Below, piece by piece: positions 21,216 through 32,998 of a stretch of DNA of 64,000 bases. The stretch comes from Doryteuthis pealeii (lineage: Eukaryota > Mollusca > Cephalopoda > Myopsida > Loliginidae). Location of the stretch: positions 91,409,276 to 91,473,275 of the forward strand of contig CM042138.1 of the NCBI GenBank assembly GCA_023376005.1. The letters run 5' to 3'. Each line of letters opens with the position of its first letter. Position 1 is the stretch's first letter. Under the pieces are notes generated by a model, which ran no database searches, was not told the origin of the DNA, and worked only from the letters and a program-made list of their open reading frames with translations. The position numbers and the translations under genes were made by a program.

Positions 21216-21775
21216 ATAAAACTTCTCGTTTTTTTTTTTTAGATTGGTGCAAAGAGAAGTTGCAAAATTAATAATAAAGTTAGTATTTTTGACAGCTGAA
21301 ATGGGCGCCTCTTAGGCTATCTGACCGACAACAAGGGCAATCACGGGAACTCTAGTGGTAGGTGCAAGAAACGGTCACACACGAGAGCTGGAGGCCCAGT
21401 GAGTTAGTTTCTAACTGGCAGATCAACAAATAACAACACAATAATTTTGGGCTAGTGACCTTCTCAATTTGGGATTTGGCTAAGATTTCATAAGCAATAT
21501 TGTTATAGGTGATACACCCTATAAGACTAATGGAATGCGCCGACAGGTTACTATAAGTAACAGGGATAATTGTGGCTTGGCAGTAAGCCAATGCGAGTAA
21601 GCCAATGCCTCTATTGTCGGACGTAATTTCCACTTATCTCTATTGTATTTGTCTACTTTCTGTTAATACATTTTTCTACCTTTGTTACCCGTCGTTTTGT
21701 TCTTATTTGACCCCTTAAACTCTCACAACAAATATGATCTTTCCTTTATCGATTTGAGAATAAAAATTTCATGTT
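21216..21775. other. Unassigned sequence
   Basis: No recognised repeat; the 93-codon minus frame at 21352-21633 has no recognisable domain. Confidence 0.4.
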
Positions 21776-21779
21776 TTTT

Positions 21780-22345
21780 ATGCTGATGCAGTTGGATTTA
21801 ACGGTATCTCAAGCCATTGAAGACGTATTTTATTCATTCTTGATGGATACTCATGTTTTTTAAACTCATTTCTATAAAGACATATTTTAGAACTCATTTT
21901 ATTGTATTTAACCCATATATGGGACCCTAATAGGTACTAGAATATCGGTTCGGAGAAGACCTGGGAGTAATGGTGATGAAGGGAAGGGACACTCCACATT
22001 CCCCAGAGTTCCAGAACTTGAACTTCATCATCAGATAGAGTTTAACATTATACCTAGGATTCTAAAACCCTCAGTTACCCCCTCTATAGTGCTAGGGCTT
22101 GACGCAACCAGAAAACTTGATAAGAGGGGGCCTCTCCGACCACCTGTCTAGTCTAAGTAAGGGTTAAACTGTAGTGTTGCATGTTATGGACTGCTCATCC
22201 ACTAGAGTAAGCATCCTTAAGCATCAGGGTACCACCCACGGCCAACAGGTGGCCCCATTGGGGGGGTCTCAGCCCTCTGCAGTGGTGCAGTTGGTGTATT
22301 CAAAAGCTCCAGTCGATGTATTTGCAGCATCAATAATAAAGTGAG
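21780..22345 (+). repeat. Family D repeat, plus copy
   Basis: Order as in other copies: GATTTAACGGTATCTCAAGC, TTTAACCCATATATGGGACC, GAAGGGAAGGGACACTCC, ATCAGATAGAGTTTAACATT, GGGCTTGACGCAACCAG, CTCTCCGACCACCTGTCTAG, GTTGCATGTTATGGACTGCT, CCACGGCCAACAGGTGG and CTGCAGTGGTGCAG. Non-coding. Confidence 0.75.
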
Positions 22346-22900
22346 TAGGATTTTATAGGTGACCACCTGTCTGACTTCCTTCCCTTTCATCTCTTCATGT
22401 CATCTTCGTCTTCGACAACTTTCTTACACCTTATAATGCCACAGAACATAAATCTCAATAAAATTCTTAACGAGTTTAAAGTTTAATCATCATCATCATG
22501 TCAAGCGAGTAGCATGGATATCCATGACAATGTCTCGCCAACCATCCCTATCATTCGTTGCTCTCGGGAGGTCCTCTGTCCAGCATCCATTATCGGTGCA
22601 GTGCTGGTCAATATAAGTCTTTGGCCCCACTGAAACCTCACCATCATATGGAGTTTAATGTCGTACCTAGGACAAAAAGAACCTCAATCACAGCCTTCTA
22701 GCACATATATGATAAAAAGGTAGTGGTTTTTCATAAGAGCGATACGGTTGGGACAATCAGATCGGAGGTGACCTCTCCGTCCGCCTGTCTAGCCTAAGTA
22801 AGGGCCAATATGGCGTGTTGCATGTTATGGACTGCTCACGCACATGGATTCCATCCTTAAGCACCAGGGGTCGATACTAGTAGCAATGAATTTATTCCTA
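22346..22900 (+). repeat. Unassigned sequence followed by family D fragment (about 22630-22880)
   Basis: After about 280 bp of unassigned sequence, ATGGAGTTTAATGTCGTACC, AGCACATATATGATAAAAAG and CTCTCCGTCCGCCTGTCTAG with TGTTGCATGTTATGGACTGC mark a second partial D copy. Confidence 0.6.
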
Positions 22901-23264
22901 ACTTTAACATTATTCATCATTTTCTTATTATTATTTTAAACATTTTTTTGCAATATTTTGGTAACTTAAAAATTTGGCAGCTCCAGGTGATTTGTAGAGG
23001 TATTGAACGTAACTAACCACACTGGACTGTGTTGGTGTCAAGCTAGCCTGATACTCTACCAGTTGTCTCAATGGTTTGAAGTATGGTATAGGCATCCGCA
23101 GTTTTGCATCTTATCTATTTTTGCGCCATAACTTAATGCATTGATGTTTCCTGCTATTATAAGAGATACAGTTTATTAGTGTTGCTATAATTGTTCTTAT
23201 TATTGTTGGATTTGTTGCTATTTTTGTTATTCTTCTACTTATGGTTGTTGTTTTTATCATTATT

Positions 23265-23292
23265 GTTCTAATTATTGTTATTATCATTATTA

Positions 23293-23333
<41 letters not shown>

Positions 23334-23366
23334 GTTATTATTATATTTATTATTATCATTATCATC

Positions 23367-23398
<32 letters not shown>

Positions 23399-23492
23399 TG
23401 TTATTATTATTGTTATTATTATTATTATCATTATTATTATTGTAATTATTATTCTTATTATCATTATTATTATTATCATTATTATTGTTCAC
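23265..23492. repeat. (ATT)n trinucleotide array with ATC/GTT variants
   Basis: About 75 triplets, mostly ATT, interspersed with ATC and GTT. The Ile-rich plus frame and the Asn-rich or Ile-rich minus frames are its translations. It probably began as the 3' tail repeat of the LINE whose C-terminal fragment lies next to it on the same minus orientation. Confidence 0.9.
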
Positions 23493-23561
23493 TTCTTTTG
23501 AGTTTTCACACCAGTGTTAGCTGATGGTATTTCACTGGAGTCTGAGTGACAGCAAGTCTCC

Positions 23562-23795
23562 TCAGGTCTCCAGGACTCTTCTGAGTATTCTGGCAGATTG
23601 CAGCAGTGCAGTGTTCTGAATGGTTTCAATCCCTCCTTTGATATCCAAACTTTCCAAACCCTTTTCTAATCCTTTTGGGACTGTTCCAAGTGCGCCAACC
23701 ACAATTGGTATCACTTTCACTTTCATGTTCCATAACTTTTTCAGTTCTCTGGCAGGTCCAGATATTTGTCCATTTTTAAAAAAATCATCATTATT
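23562..23795 (-). pseudogene. Non-LTR retrotransposon ORF2 C-terminal fragment
   Basis: The minus frame gives a segment with ARELKKLWNMKVKVIPIVVG, then ALGTVPKGLEKGLESLDI, and ending LLQSARILRRVLET. This matches the conserved C-terminal region downstream of reverse transcriptase in many invertebrate LINEs (LW..K..VIPIVIGALGTV.K.LE; ARILR.VLE pattern). It is flanked on its 5' side by an ATT/TAA array (23785-23855) and on its 3' side by the 23265-23492 array. Only about 75 residues remain. The LINE clade cannot be fixed from this piece alone. Confidence 0.8.
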
Positions 23796-23855
<60 letters not shown>

Positions 23856-23857
23856 CT
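23785..23857. repeat. (ATT)n trinucleotide array
   Basis: About 23 ATT units with one TTTT interruption, adjoining the LINE fragment. Confidence 0.9.
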
Positions 23858-24285
23858 GATTACTTAAACCCAAAAAACGTATTCCGTCTTACTATAAATT
23901 TGCTTTAAACCAAAACTTTACTTTCCACTTGATTTTTCTGATTAAGTATTTTTGCCAATTCTTCCCATCCCTTCTGTTGTATTACATATAATAAGTGTAT
24001 CCTTATGATTCAGTATAAATAATTATCTGCTAGGATATTTTAATTAACTCTCCAATTTAGATCACATTGTGCTATCTATTGGTCATAATTGTGTTGACTA
24101 CGCACACAAAAAAACACCAACTTACTATACTTATAGTAAAGGATAAGGTATCTTTTTAATTGTGCTTAAGTTGATGTTTTAATAAATTTCTGGGTCAGAT
24201 CTGAGAACCATAAAAAAAAGAAACCAAGAAAATTATGAACCGTCGGGAGTTGGCAATGAAAAACGTTTTGCCAGATTTTTTTCAA
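23858..24285. other. Unassigned AT-rich sequence
   Basis: Nothing recognised. Confidence 0.5.
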
Positions 24286-24313
24286 TCTTCTTCTTCTTCT
24301 TCTTCTTCTTCTT

Positions 24314-24344
<31 letters not shown>
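24286..24344. repeat. (TTC)n microsatellite
   Basis: About 19 uninterrupted TTC units. Confidence 0.95.
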
Positions 24345-25008
24345 AGAGGGGAAACTCTTATAGTATCTTATTCCTCTGATATGGAGCAAGAACCTCATAT
24401 TTTTACAATAAGCCTTGCTATTTAATGTTAAATACACCTACACTTATATATATACTTGTGTATAAGTCAACCGTTGATTTAAGGATATTAAATCATTAAT
24501 GAATTTTTGAAGCTAAGTTTAGTTTTATTGTAGGATATCTGAGAAGAAAGGTTTTTAAAGAATAAAAAGTTTTTAATCAAAGAAACACTTGCAGAAATGT
24601 CAAAATATAATAGGAAAAACACAACAACAAAATAAATAAGTAAACAAATTCTACAGAACATAAAACTAAAAAGATCTCTTTTATTGTAAAGTTTTGCGAA
24701 AAGACATGCAAGCCAACCACACCTTGTAAGTATTCAGTTTGATATAAAAGGAATTTAAATCTTTAAATGCTACTGTTAATATATAAATGGAAAGCAAATG
24801 TTCCTCTCTGAGGCAGACATTGGAAATTGAATCGCCCTTCTTTGGAAAAAAAACCTAAAAGAACTGAATGCTCCAAAAATCTGTATTCTTCATATTCAGT
24901 GAAAAGGTCACTTTCTGACGTTTCCGGTTGGAATCGGTTAAAAGGCGGGGGAATGTTTTCGCGCTTAAAATTATATGGCATTCCCAGATTTTCAGGATAG
25001 AAAAAAGT

Positions 25009-25039
<31 letters not shown>

Positions 25040-25140
25040 AAGAAGAAGAAGAAGAAGAAGAAGAAGAAGCCAAAAAGGTGATGAAGAAGAGAAAAGGGCG
25101 AAGGCGACGAAAAAGAAGGCGACGACGAAGAAGAAGAAGC
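25009..25140. repeat. (AAG)n microsatellite with degenerate GAAGGCGAC extension
   Basis: About 20 pure AAG units followed by a degenerate AAG/GCGAC-rich tract. Poly-Arg/Lys and poly-Leu frames across it are artefacts. Confidence 0.9.
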
Positions 25141-25689
25141 TAGAAAGAAGAAAGAGAAAAAGCCGAGAGTGACGTGGAATTAAATGCAAATTCTTTTTTG
25201 GTATACCCCCTCCCCCTATTGATCACTCTTTTCTTTGGATGCAGCTGCCTGCAACTTTGAAATGCATTGAAAACGCACTGTGCAACAAAAGGACTATTCT
25301 GTGCGCCAGATAACCTGATCGAAAATCCATGATAAAAAAAAAGAAGTCATTGCTTTATGAATAATAGACTTTTTCATTTCGAGTAATCCTATGGTTTCAA
25401 GTAACGATTTGAAGAAAACGTAATATTGCTTCAAGTAACTATTGTTAATATTAATAATTAATCGGCTATTGTATGATTTCGATTATCTATTCTATTTAGT
25501 AATTATCAACATGTCTTTGTAAAGTTGTCTGGTGCATGATGGGAAGGGCGATTATGTTTGTGAATATATGTTACATAATTCATGTATAGCCAATGAATTG
25601 TGTACGTACTGTAGTTAAACATTTTGGATTAAAGTTTGTTTGATTTAAAATAACGAGAGTTAAGTGGAAAATTCTAATATAAGATAATA

Positions 25690-26128
25690 TAAATATTAAT
25701 AAACGTGTCCCTTAATCTTCCGACCGTTATCAACTTGCAACACCCTTTGGTTAAAAATAAGACCGTCCAAATCGTCTAAGATGAAAGTTTCACCACCTCA
25801 ATTAAATAATGGACCGCTGCGTTTTTATTATAAAGAAAGTAAGCGAAGCAAAAGACATGCTACACAGAAAAATATAAGAAAGAACGAAAGAAAGAAAGGG
25901 TATGGGAAATATACAGGATTGGGTGAGAGCCCGGAAGCGATAATGCTAATCTGTTTCAATCGTACAAAATGATAAGATGAAAAAAGAAACGATGAAAGAG
26001 AGTTAAACTAAGATTATAATACTTTTTACATATCGAACTATTTAACAATAGCTCTCAAGTAAATATATCAAAGGGTGAAACAATTTTCATATTGTGGTAT
26101 ATCCACAGGTGTCGCTAGTACTAATAAT
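25690..26128 (-). mobile_element. Family C2 element, near-complete minus copy
   Basis: Minus-strand left end ACTAGCGACACCTGTGGATA at 26128, then TACCACAATATGAA. The right end near 25690 includes AACGGTCGGAAGATTAAGGG and a GTTGCAAGTTGATAACGG block. The GGTCCATTATTTAATTGAGG block is shared with 19500-19540. Both ends are present, so this defines the family's extent at about 440 bp. Confidence 0.7.
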
Positions 26129-27365
26129 TCTCGTATAGTTACTACGGCTTTGGTTCAGAGTGAATCTAGTGTAACCTAGGCATCAGTACCAAAACGATAT
26201 GCGCAGTATCGTAGGCGTAGTCATGGTGATACATTGTTTAGTGTTCGAGTGGTCGATGGCGGTCGTGCCGGTGTCGCCGGTCGCAAATGAATAGATGTGC
26301 CGATGTCACCCAAACGATGATTTTTTTCAAAACTTTATCGCATTAGATGACCCACTGAGGTTGATAATCGATGATTTCTGGTATAGTTTCAGACCTTAAA
26401 TCAATCAGGGATGTTTTAACGTCAGATACGGGACATGTATGCCGAAGAGGGGGTCCCCTTTGAGAAAAATTGTGATATTATAAAAAATATCCGGTACCTC
26501 TAAAGTGTGTGTGTGGGGGGTCATTCCTAAATGACGTAACCAAGCGAGTACCGGGTACTATTACTATTTTTTTTTAAATTAAAAAATTGTAGTTCTTCTG
26601 GACAGTAACAAATTAAATTAAATTATTCTAATTAATTATTATTCTGATAACTCCATTGCACTCTATTAGATTTCCAAATGCCACAGTTGAATAGGCTGAC
26701 TATCTTTATTTGATTAAAAAATGACTTGACTAGTTGTTAAAAGTTAAAAGTTAATAAAAATACATTATAACGTGTATTTAAACAAAATTGAAATAATTTA
26801 TTAAAGATATTTGTTATCAAGATATAAAAAATTAATTATTTATACTAGCAAAATAAAAATGAAATCACCGTCCGGGTTTTTCGATACTTAAAATTTATCT
26901 TTTAAAAGTTTGTAAAATCATTGAATGAATAATATGTTCTTAATTCATTTTCTTAGAGATTTAATAAATTTCATATTCATTAAAATAAGCGTTTATTTGT
27001 TGAAATAACCAATAATTAATTGAATAACTTTATTTAATTTTTAAAGAAGAAAAATCAAATTCATTAAAATTAAAATTGAAAAGCTATTTTAATAATCGAA
27101 TAGGATTTATAAAGTTTGAAATAAGAATTAACTGTATTATTTATTAATTTGAAGCACTAAATGAAGGAAACTTTAATATAAAAAGCGAAAAAATGTGCAA
27201 TTTACCATTTGTTTATTGTAACTCGCTCGCTTTTTTAAAACTAAATGACTTCCACATAAGAAACCCCACACCCCTAAACATTATAAAGAATTTCCACAGT
27301 TTCTGAACATTTTTAAGTTTTTACACAGTTTTAATATTTTACTAATATTTTTTTTTTAAATTTCA
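26129..27365. other. Unassigned AT-rich intergenic sequence
   Basis: Includes a short family D-like end (ATTAGATGACCCACTGAGG, about 26342) and long AT-rich stretches. No gene seen. Confidence 0.5.
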
Positions 27366-27368
27366 GTG

Positions 27369-27437
<69 letters not shown>

Positions 27438-27748
27438 TTTAGAATTTAGCTAACTTTTACGCAAAAATCCTTTTACCTAATGCTACATCCGTTTTTTTTG
27501 CACCTGCTCAAAACAACATCCGGTCTGCTGAATTAAAAAAATGTGTTTAAGTTTAGTCTAGTTCAAGATGATATGACGAATTTTTGTTTGTAGATAATAT
27601 TTTCGTAAAATTCTAAAAGTTAGATAACTTTAAATATATATCAAAATAAAACAAACTATATATAAATCAATAATACCAAGCGTGTATTTATTGGAACCTG
27701 CTTTAAAAAGCGCCATGGACCATCTAAGGTCATGTCCTTCCTTTGTGA

Positions 27749-27802
<54 letters not shown>
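27366..27802. repeat. (TA)n microsatellites (27368-27437 and 27748-27802)
   Basis: Two TA runs, the first interrupted by an AATA step. Confidence 0.9.
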
Positions 27803-29400
27803 CGTTGTATAATATTTAATAAAGTAATGATAAGGACTATAAATTAAAATAATCATTGATTAACTTATTTAATTCCCGAAACGACCGTGACGTAAACAGT
27901 GACGGAGTTTTGGTTACTGACAAATAGAGACTGAATCTCCATTATATATAGAATATTATATCTACATCTAGATGATAAATGATATGCTCTTTATCATATG
28001 TCAATTTTTCCTTAAGGAACCTTCCCTTTTCAGCATACATGTCCGGTACTTAAACTTTTACCCCCCTCCCTGAATGGATACCTAACGGATGGTCAGTTTC
28101 GGTCTGCTACATCGGCGACGGATGATCTGAGAGTGGAGAGTGGAGAGTGACACGTCAAAAACTTGACCAAAAATCTTTGAACTCTCCGATGTTTTCTTCA
28201 ATCTGTTTGATTCAATAAACCCAGCTTTGCTTCTTTAAATCAAGGAGGCAGATGTTGCCTGGAGTGATGGCTCCCTTACCGGTCCAAAGGCCGAAGTTAC
28301 TGGATACAGGGTTCCGAAAAAACCGTAAAAGGTACTTATACCCCAGATGCCTTAAAAACATCAGTAAACTGAAACTATAATTTATTTCTTCAGAAGTACC
28401 TTGGAGACTTTAGGTTCGAACCTATCAGAGGTAAATGAGTGCAGAAAACTAATTCTATTTAGAGATGTGAGAGTGTTATAAGATCGGCTTATCTTTGTTC
28501 TCGTATTTTAAACTTTAACACTGGTGAAATCTATCTACTAAATCTCGTTCGTTAAGCGTTGTGGTAAGGTGCGCTAATTAATTTTGGTTCGGTGAACAGA
28601 GAAATTAGATTCACGTGTCAAAATGAAAGTCAGCTGAGGTATTTACCAATATCAAGAGAAACAGTCTTTCACTTACTAAATTAAAAAAAGAAAAAAATAT
28701 AATATCGAATCAAAGTAACCGTACAAATAATCAGATAACGACAAACGACTTCAACGTTTTCATTTGCAGTTAATCTTCATTGTCAGTGAGGTAAATCAAG
28801 TACAGTCACATTTCAAGGACAACGAAGACCTTTGAAGTTAGAATATACCAACAGAAAAGTGTAGTTATTGTAGCATAATTGGCGCGCCTTACCCGGGAAC
28901 ACCATATGTGTGGCCTTGTGCCAGACACAGAGAAACCTTAATGGGATGTAGCATGATTCTCAGACCTTACGGGAGTGGGCAAGCAAGAGGATAATGGAAT
29001 TCTCATTATCACCTGTGACTGGGTTCGATAGCCAGGAAGTCTAGGATTTTGCTATTTTAATCGGTTTGTCAGAAGAAAGTATGGTTGAAATCTTAAGTGA
29101 CACGTGCAATTTGGTAGAACAGTAGAACATTCGAAAAGTTCCAGAATAGTATAGAAAGCTCCACATCCATTTCTATATAATGAGGGAACCTTAGATTTTA
29201 AAAAAAAGTTGGTCTGGGGTAGTGCAGTTGGTCGGACAGTCGGGTTACGGAACTTGCCGAGAGTAGTCGGGGTTGGCAGTTTGGCCAAGTTAGTGAGAGG
29301 CGAGCGACTGAGGTCCTGGAATCGAGACTGGTGTCACTGTGTGTGAAGCCTGATAATTGGTGCTGACAGTAGGAAAATTACTAAAAACTTAAGGAAACCG
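27803..29400. other. Unassigned intergenic sequence
   Basis: Of mixed composition with somewhat higher GC near 28860-29040 and 29200-29340. There is a possible tRNA-like B box (TTAGGTTCGAACCTATC) near 28410 and a GTGACTGGGTTCGATAGCC near 29020, but no full tRNA fold or repeat partner in the window. No coding frame recognised. Confidence 0.4.
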
Positions 29401-29402
29401 AC

Positions 29403-29419
29403 TCTCTCTCTCTTTCTCT

Positions 29420-29473
<54 letters not shown>
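29403..29473. repeat. (CT)n microsatellite
   Basis: CT run with TTT interruptions at its left end. Confidence 0.95.
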
Positions 29474-29475
<2 letters not shown>

Positions 29476-30074
29476 AACAATATAAGAATAAATTAAATAA
29501 ATGAGCCATTTAAAAAGCAAGAAGTACTGTCCTCATCTTTATTTCACTACGCCAAAGAAATCGTACGAGAAATCATGAATGAAAGCCATTAAACAAACAA
29601 ACGTGAACAGATACTTGACTGATACTAACGATAGGGATAGTTGTAAACACAAGTCAAATTGTCCGGATCGAAAAAAGAGGCACGCGTCCTGGCCCTCCCT
29701 GAACATAAACAAGGAAGGGTGAAAGAATATTTTGGGGTTCGCTGTTACTAACGACGACTACTAGATCTGTGTACACTTGTAAACAAGTCAACGTACCGAC
29801 TCCATATATACGACTTGTACAAGTGTGTTTTGAAGACGCGGTGGGCCCCACAACGTCACGTATAGTATACAATTTAGTGGCGTGAAAAAGAGGCCACGTT
29901 ACATTATTTACCCAACCCGTTCGCTACAGGTAAGATATGATACAATCTCAAATATGGGGCATGCAGCAAGAATCGAACTTCAGTAGTAATAGATGGGCAA
30001 GACTCACTTGCTAACCATTACATCACGATGGGACGTCCTTGAAAGAATTCTCGCTTTATCTTATCAGAAATCAG
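29474..30074. other. Unassigned sequence with a tRNA-like fragment near 29960-30040
   Basis: The stretch GCAAGAATCGAACTTC followed by CTAACCATTACATCACG looks like the reverse of a SINE head (A and B boxes on the minus strand); the rest is unrecognised. Confidence 0.4.
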
Positions 30075-30078
30075 ATTT

Positions 30079-30122
<44 letters not shown>
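30075..30122. repeat. (TA)n microsatellite
   Basis: Uninterrupted TA run. Confidence 0.95.
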
Positions 30123-30123
<1 letters not shown>

Positions 30124-30430
30124 AAGCGTGTTGGTAGATCCTTGCGGAGAGAAAAAAAACCAGCAGAAAGTTTGATTGTAAAAATATACTACCAAACATC
30201 AACCAGGAAGAAAAAAATTTTTGAAAAAAAGAAAGGACCAAGATATTCGTACCAACAAAAAATAATCTATTGGTACAGTATTTGGCCAAAAGAAAAAAAC
30301 AATTTATATGTATATATATGTATATAAGATATATATATATTCATATAACCGCTAGGAGAAATCTAATATGTAAAAAGTGCTCGATACCTGAGTAGAGCCA
30401 AATAATAAAGATAATCTAATGAGTCAGACG

Positions 30431-30467
30431 AACCTACTATTAGTTTCGCATAAAGCTCTTCAGGGCT
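30431..30467 (-). ncRNA. Hammerhead-like ribozyme next to the Penelope-like fragment
   Basis: Minus strand: AGCC (stem I), CTGAAGA, GC-TTTAT-GC (only two stem II pairs), GAA, ACTAATAGT (3-bp stem III with AAT loop), A, GGTT, which pairs with AGCC using one G-U. All invariant core residues are present but stem II is weak. It lies just downstream, same strand, of the GIY-YIG remnant, where Penelope-like elements are known to carry hammerheads in their terminal repeats. A partial inverted copy (CTGAAGAGCTTTATGC) begins at 30487 on the plus strand. Confidence 0.5.
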
Positions 30468-30489
30468 AAAATCAGATTTTAGCCCTGAA

Positions 30490-31180
30490 GAGCTTTATGC
30501 AGAGTTTTGCGCTTGTGAGAGCCCGGATGTTTTTTTTTGGGAATACTTCTTTTTCCCTTCGGGACATGTTGATTTATTCTTACACTCAACCCGTCGTCCT
30601 TCCAATATAACTGGCATCACACCAGCACTGATACTTATAAATTAATAAACTTTGTTCAAAGATTGGCAGAACATCTTTTTGAGTTGAGTGAAATGCAGAT
30701 GAAGATTGTTTTAACTTTAACTGCATTGAAACAGCGTATTACAGCCAATTTGATCTTATTAGCCAACGTCTGAACAACAAGTCCTATCCACGGCAATCGT
30801 AAATACACAGGGCATTTAGAGGGACCAAACTCTTTGTTACAACTGAATTCAGATATGGTTTTATTGATCACATCCATTGTTAAATCCTCCAGATACCCAT
30901 TGTCAGCAAAGATGTTCGTAATTTTCTTGAGTTCATCTTTAATCTTGCAGTCAGAGCAAATAATCAATGCTCTGTATGTTAAGCATTTAATTAAGTTCAC
31001 CTTTCTTGAATTGAGAGCAAACGAGTCCCAACTCAAGTAAAGCCCAGTAAATGTAGGCTTTCGGTAAATACTCGTCACAAAAGACCAGGAACGTTTTTCA
31101 ACCAAAACATCCAGGAAGGGCAGACTGTTATTTTTCTCCTCTTCCATAGTTAACCTTAAAGAGGGATGTAAATCATTCAA
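30490..31180 (-). pseudogene. Penelope-like retroelement: reverse transcriptase C-terminus and GIY-YIG remnant
   Basis: The minus frame from 31180 encodes NSLPFLDVLVEK, then SIYRKPTFTGLYLSWDSF, RKVNLIKCLTYRALIICSDC and a later CPVYLRLPWIG block. This order is characteristic of the C-terminal part of Penelope-like reverse transcriptases and the linker to the endonuclease. After a stop near 30656, another frame continues with YQCWCDASYIGRTT (about 30590-30640), the GIY-YIG endonuclease motif, then a His/Lys-rich stretch to about 30490. The RT catalytic YxDD region is absent, the reading frame is broken, and only about 230 codons remain, so it is a dead 3' fragment. Confidence 0.85.
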
Positions 31181-31639
31181 GAATTCCGGTGGATGAGCAG
31201 TCCATGTATTGTGGGTAGAACTGCTATGGAGTCAATAGCAATGGCGACTGGATTTTAAGCAAATCTATTGGATTCGGAATCTGCATCTCCATCATTGACG
31301 GCCAATCGCTGTATCTAACAGCCACGTCCAGGATTTGAACTCGTGTCGCTGTATCTTTATGCTCTAAAGGAGTGTACAAATCAGAAGGAATAAAAACTGT
31401 ACACGGGATTTTAAAGAATAATTCTAAGCAAGACTTAAAGCGTTTGTTGATCGTATTGTGTATGTAGTCTTTATTACTGACTTGACGACATTGTGTCTTC
31501 CATTTGATGCGTAGAACAGGGATAGACGCCATGTGGTAGGAGCTTCTTTGTGATGGCTCAATGGTTCAGTCAAAATGAAGAGCCGCAGACTTTGGCAAGG
31601 CCAAGAACGAGACAACTCTCCGTTAACAATAATAATCTA
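31181..31639. other. Chimeric flank upstream of the Penelope fragment
   Basis: Contains CCATTTGATGCG-type unassigned sequence and a SINE-like GTCCAGGATTTGAACTCGTG (minus B box, about 31326). The 102- and 63-codon minus frames are not recognised. Confidence 0.4.
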
Positions 31640-32014
31640 TATGTTAATACTCTTGTTCCTTAATGTTCCGACCGTTATCATTTTGCAACACCTTCTGCTT
31701 AAAAATGAGTCCGCCTGAATCAACCAAGATGAAATGCAAAAATGTAAATACTGATTATCTGGTGTTGCTTATCAGCCAAATTCTTATTTCTTATGAGTGT
31801 CATAACCTCAGCTAAATAATGGACCATTTCGTTTTTATTATAAAGAAAGGAAGGGAAGAAAAATGACATGTGATACAGAAGATACATAAGAAAGAGAGAA
31901 AGAAAGAAAGATAGTAGGGGAAGGAGGGAAGGGGTGCACGTGTGGAAGCAATAACGTTAATCTTTTCAATTGAACCGGATAGAAAGATGAAAAGAATGAA
32001 AGAAAGGAGAGATA

Positions 32015-32063
<49 letters not shown>

Positions 32064-32190
32064 TTGACTAAAATTATTATTATTAACTTCCTTTGTAATA
32101 AAATAATAGAAATAATGTTCATGATAGATTTATCATTAACCAAAAAGTATAGCAAATCACAAGTAGAAATATCTTCATGAACTTTCAAGC
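31640..32190 (-). mobile_element. Family C2 element, minus copy with internal TA array
   Basis: Shares CCGACCGTTATCATTTTGCA and ATAATGGACCATTTCG with other C2 copies, plus a GA-rich interior (AAAGAAAGAAAGATAG) and a (TA)n at 32015-32057. An extra ~60-bp segment lies between the right-end block and the ATAATGGACC block. Confidence 0.6.
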
Positions 32191-32204
32191 AGATCTATTT
32201 GACC

Positions 32205-32465
32205 CATAGATGGGTTGGTTGGATTTTACGGCATGCCGACCCTTGCTGGGTTATTTTATTCCAAAGACGTTTTGTTTTATTCATTCTTGTTTGCTATTGA
32301 ATTTTTTTTAAAACACATTTTATTAACGGATCTTTTTCTATTTAACCTATAGACAGGTTAACAAGTTCTACCATAATGCCTGGGAGAGGACCAGGTTGCA
32401 ATGGCAATGAAGGGTACTTTGCACTACCCAGACCTCTAGAATTTGAATCTCATTCTATATCTGTT
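32205..32465 (+). repeat. Family D repeat, 5' half
   Basis: GGTTGGTTGGATTTTACGGC, then CCGACCCTTGCTGGGTTATT, TTTAACCTATAGACAGG and ATGGCAATGAAGGGTAC; ends before the GC-rich 3' half. Confidence 0.7.
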
Positions 32466-32998
32466 TGTGTGTTTATTGTTTGAACGTTTTTTATCTTAGA
32501 TCAGACATGTCTTCAGGAATAATAAATTGTTTTACAAAAATTATTCTTTGATGTTCTTCCCAGAAAACTTTTATTTTTCTGAGATTCGAAGAAAAGATTG
32601 AAAAGTGAATATATGGAGTCTGATAAGATTCATTAGATTTCCACTGATGTCAATAGGAGGAAAGACTTGTAATTTCTTGTGTCGTAGCCTAAAACCGATT
32701 TCTGTAGACAATGGAGACAAAAAAATGGCAGATATCTGATTAATAAGTTTTCAAGACATCAAATATTGACTTAATTTGATAAGATCAAGAGACAAATAAT
32801 AAAATGTCAGTGAGATTATTTCCGGCTTGGAATATGAATAATATCTTGATTCACGTATTCATCGTTCGCATCCGATTGGAGAATAAAATTGATTCAACTA
32901 AGAATATGTATTGTATACAAATATTTAGTACTTAGTAATATCTAGCAGATCTTAAATGTTCACTCTTATATACACAATTATACATATATATATATATA
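32466..32998. other. Unassigned AT-rich sequence
   Basis: No repeat or gene recognised; ends in a short TA run at 32981-32998. Confidence 0.5.
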
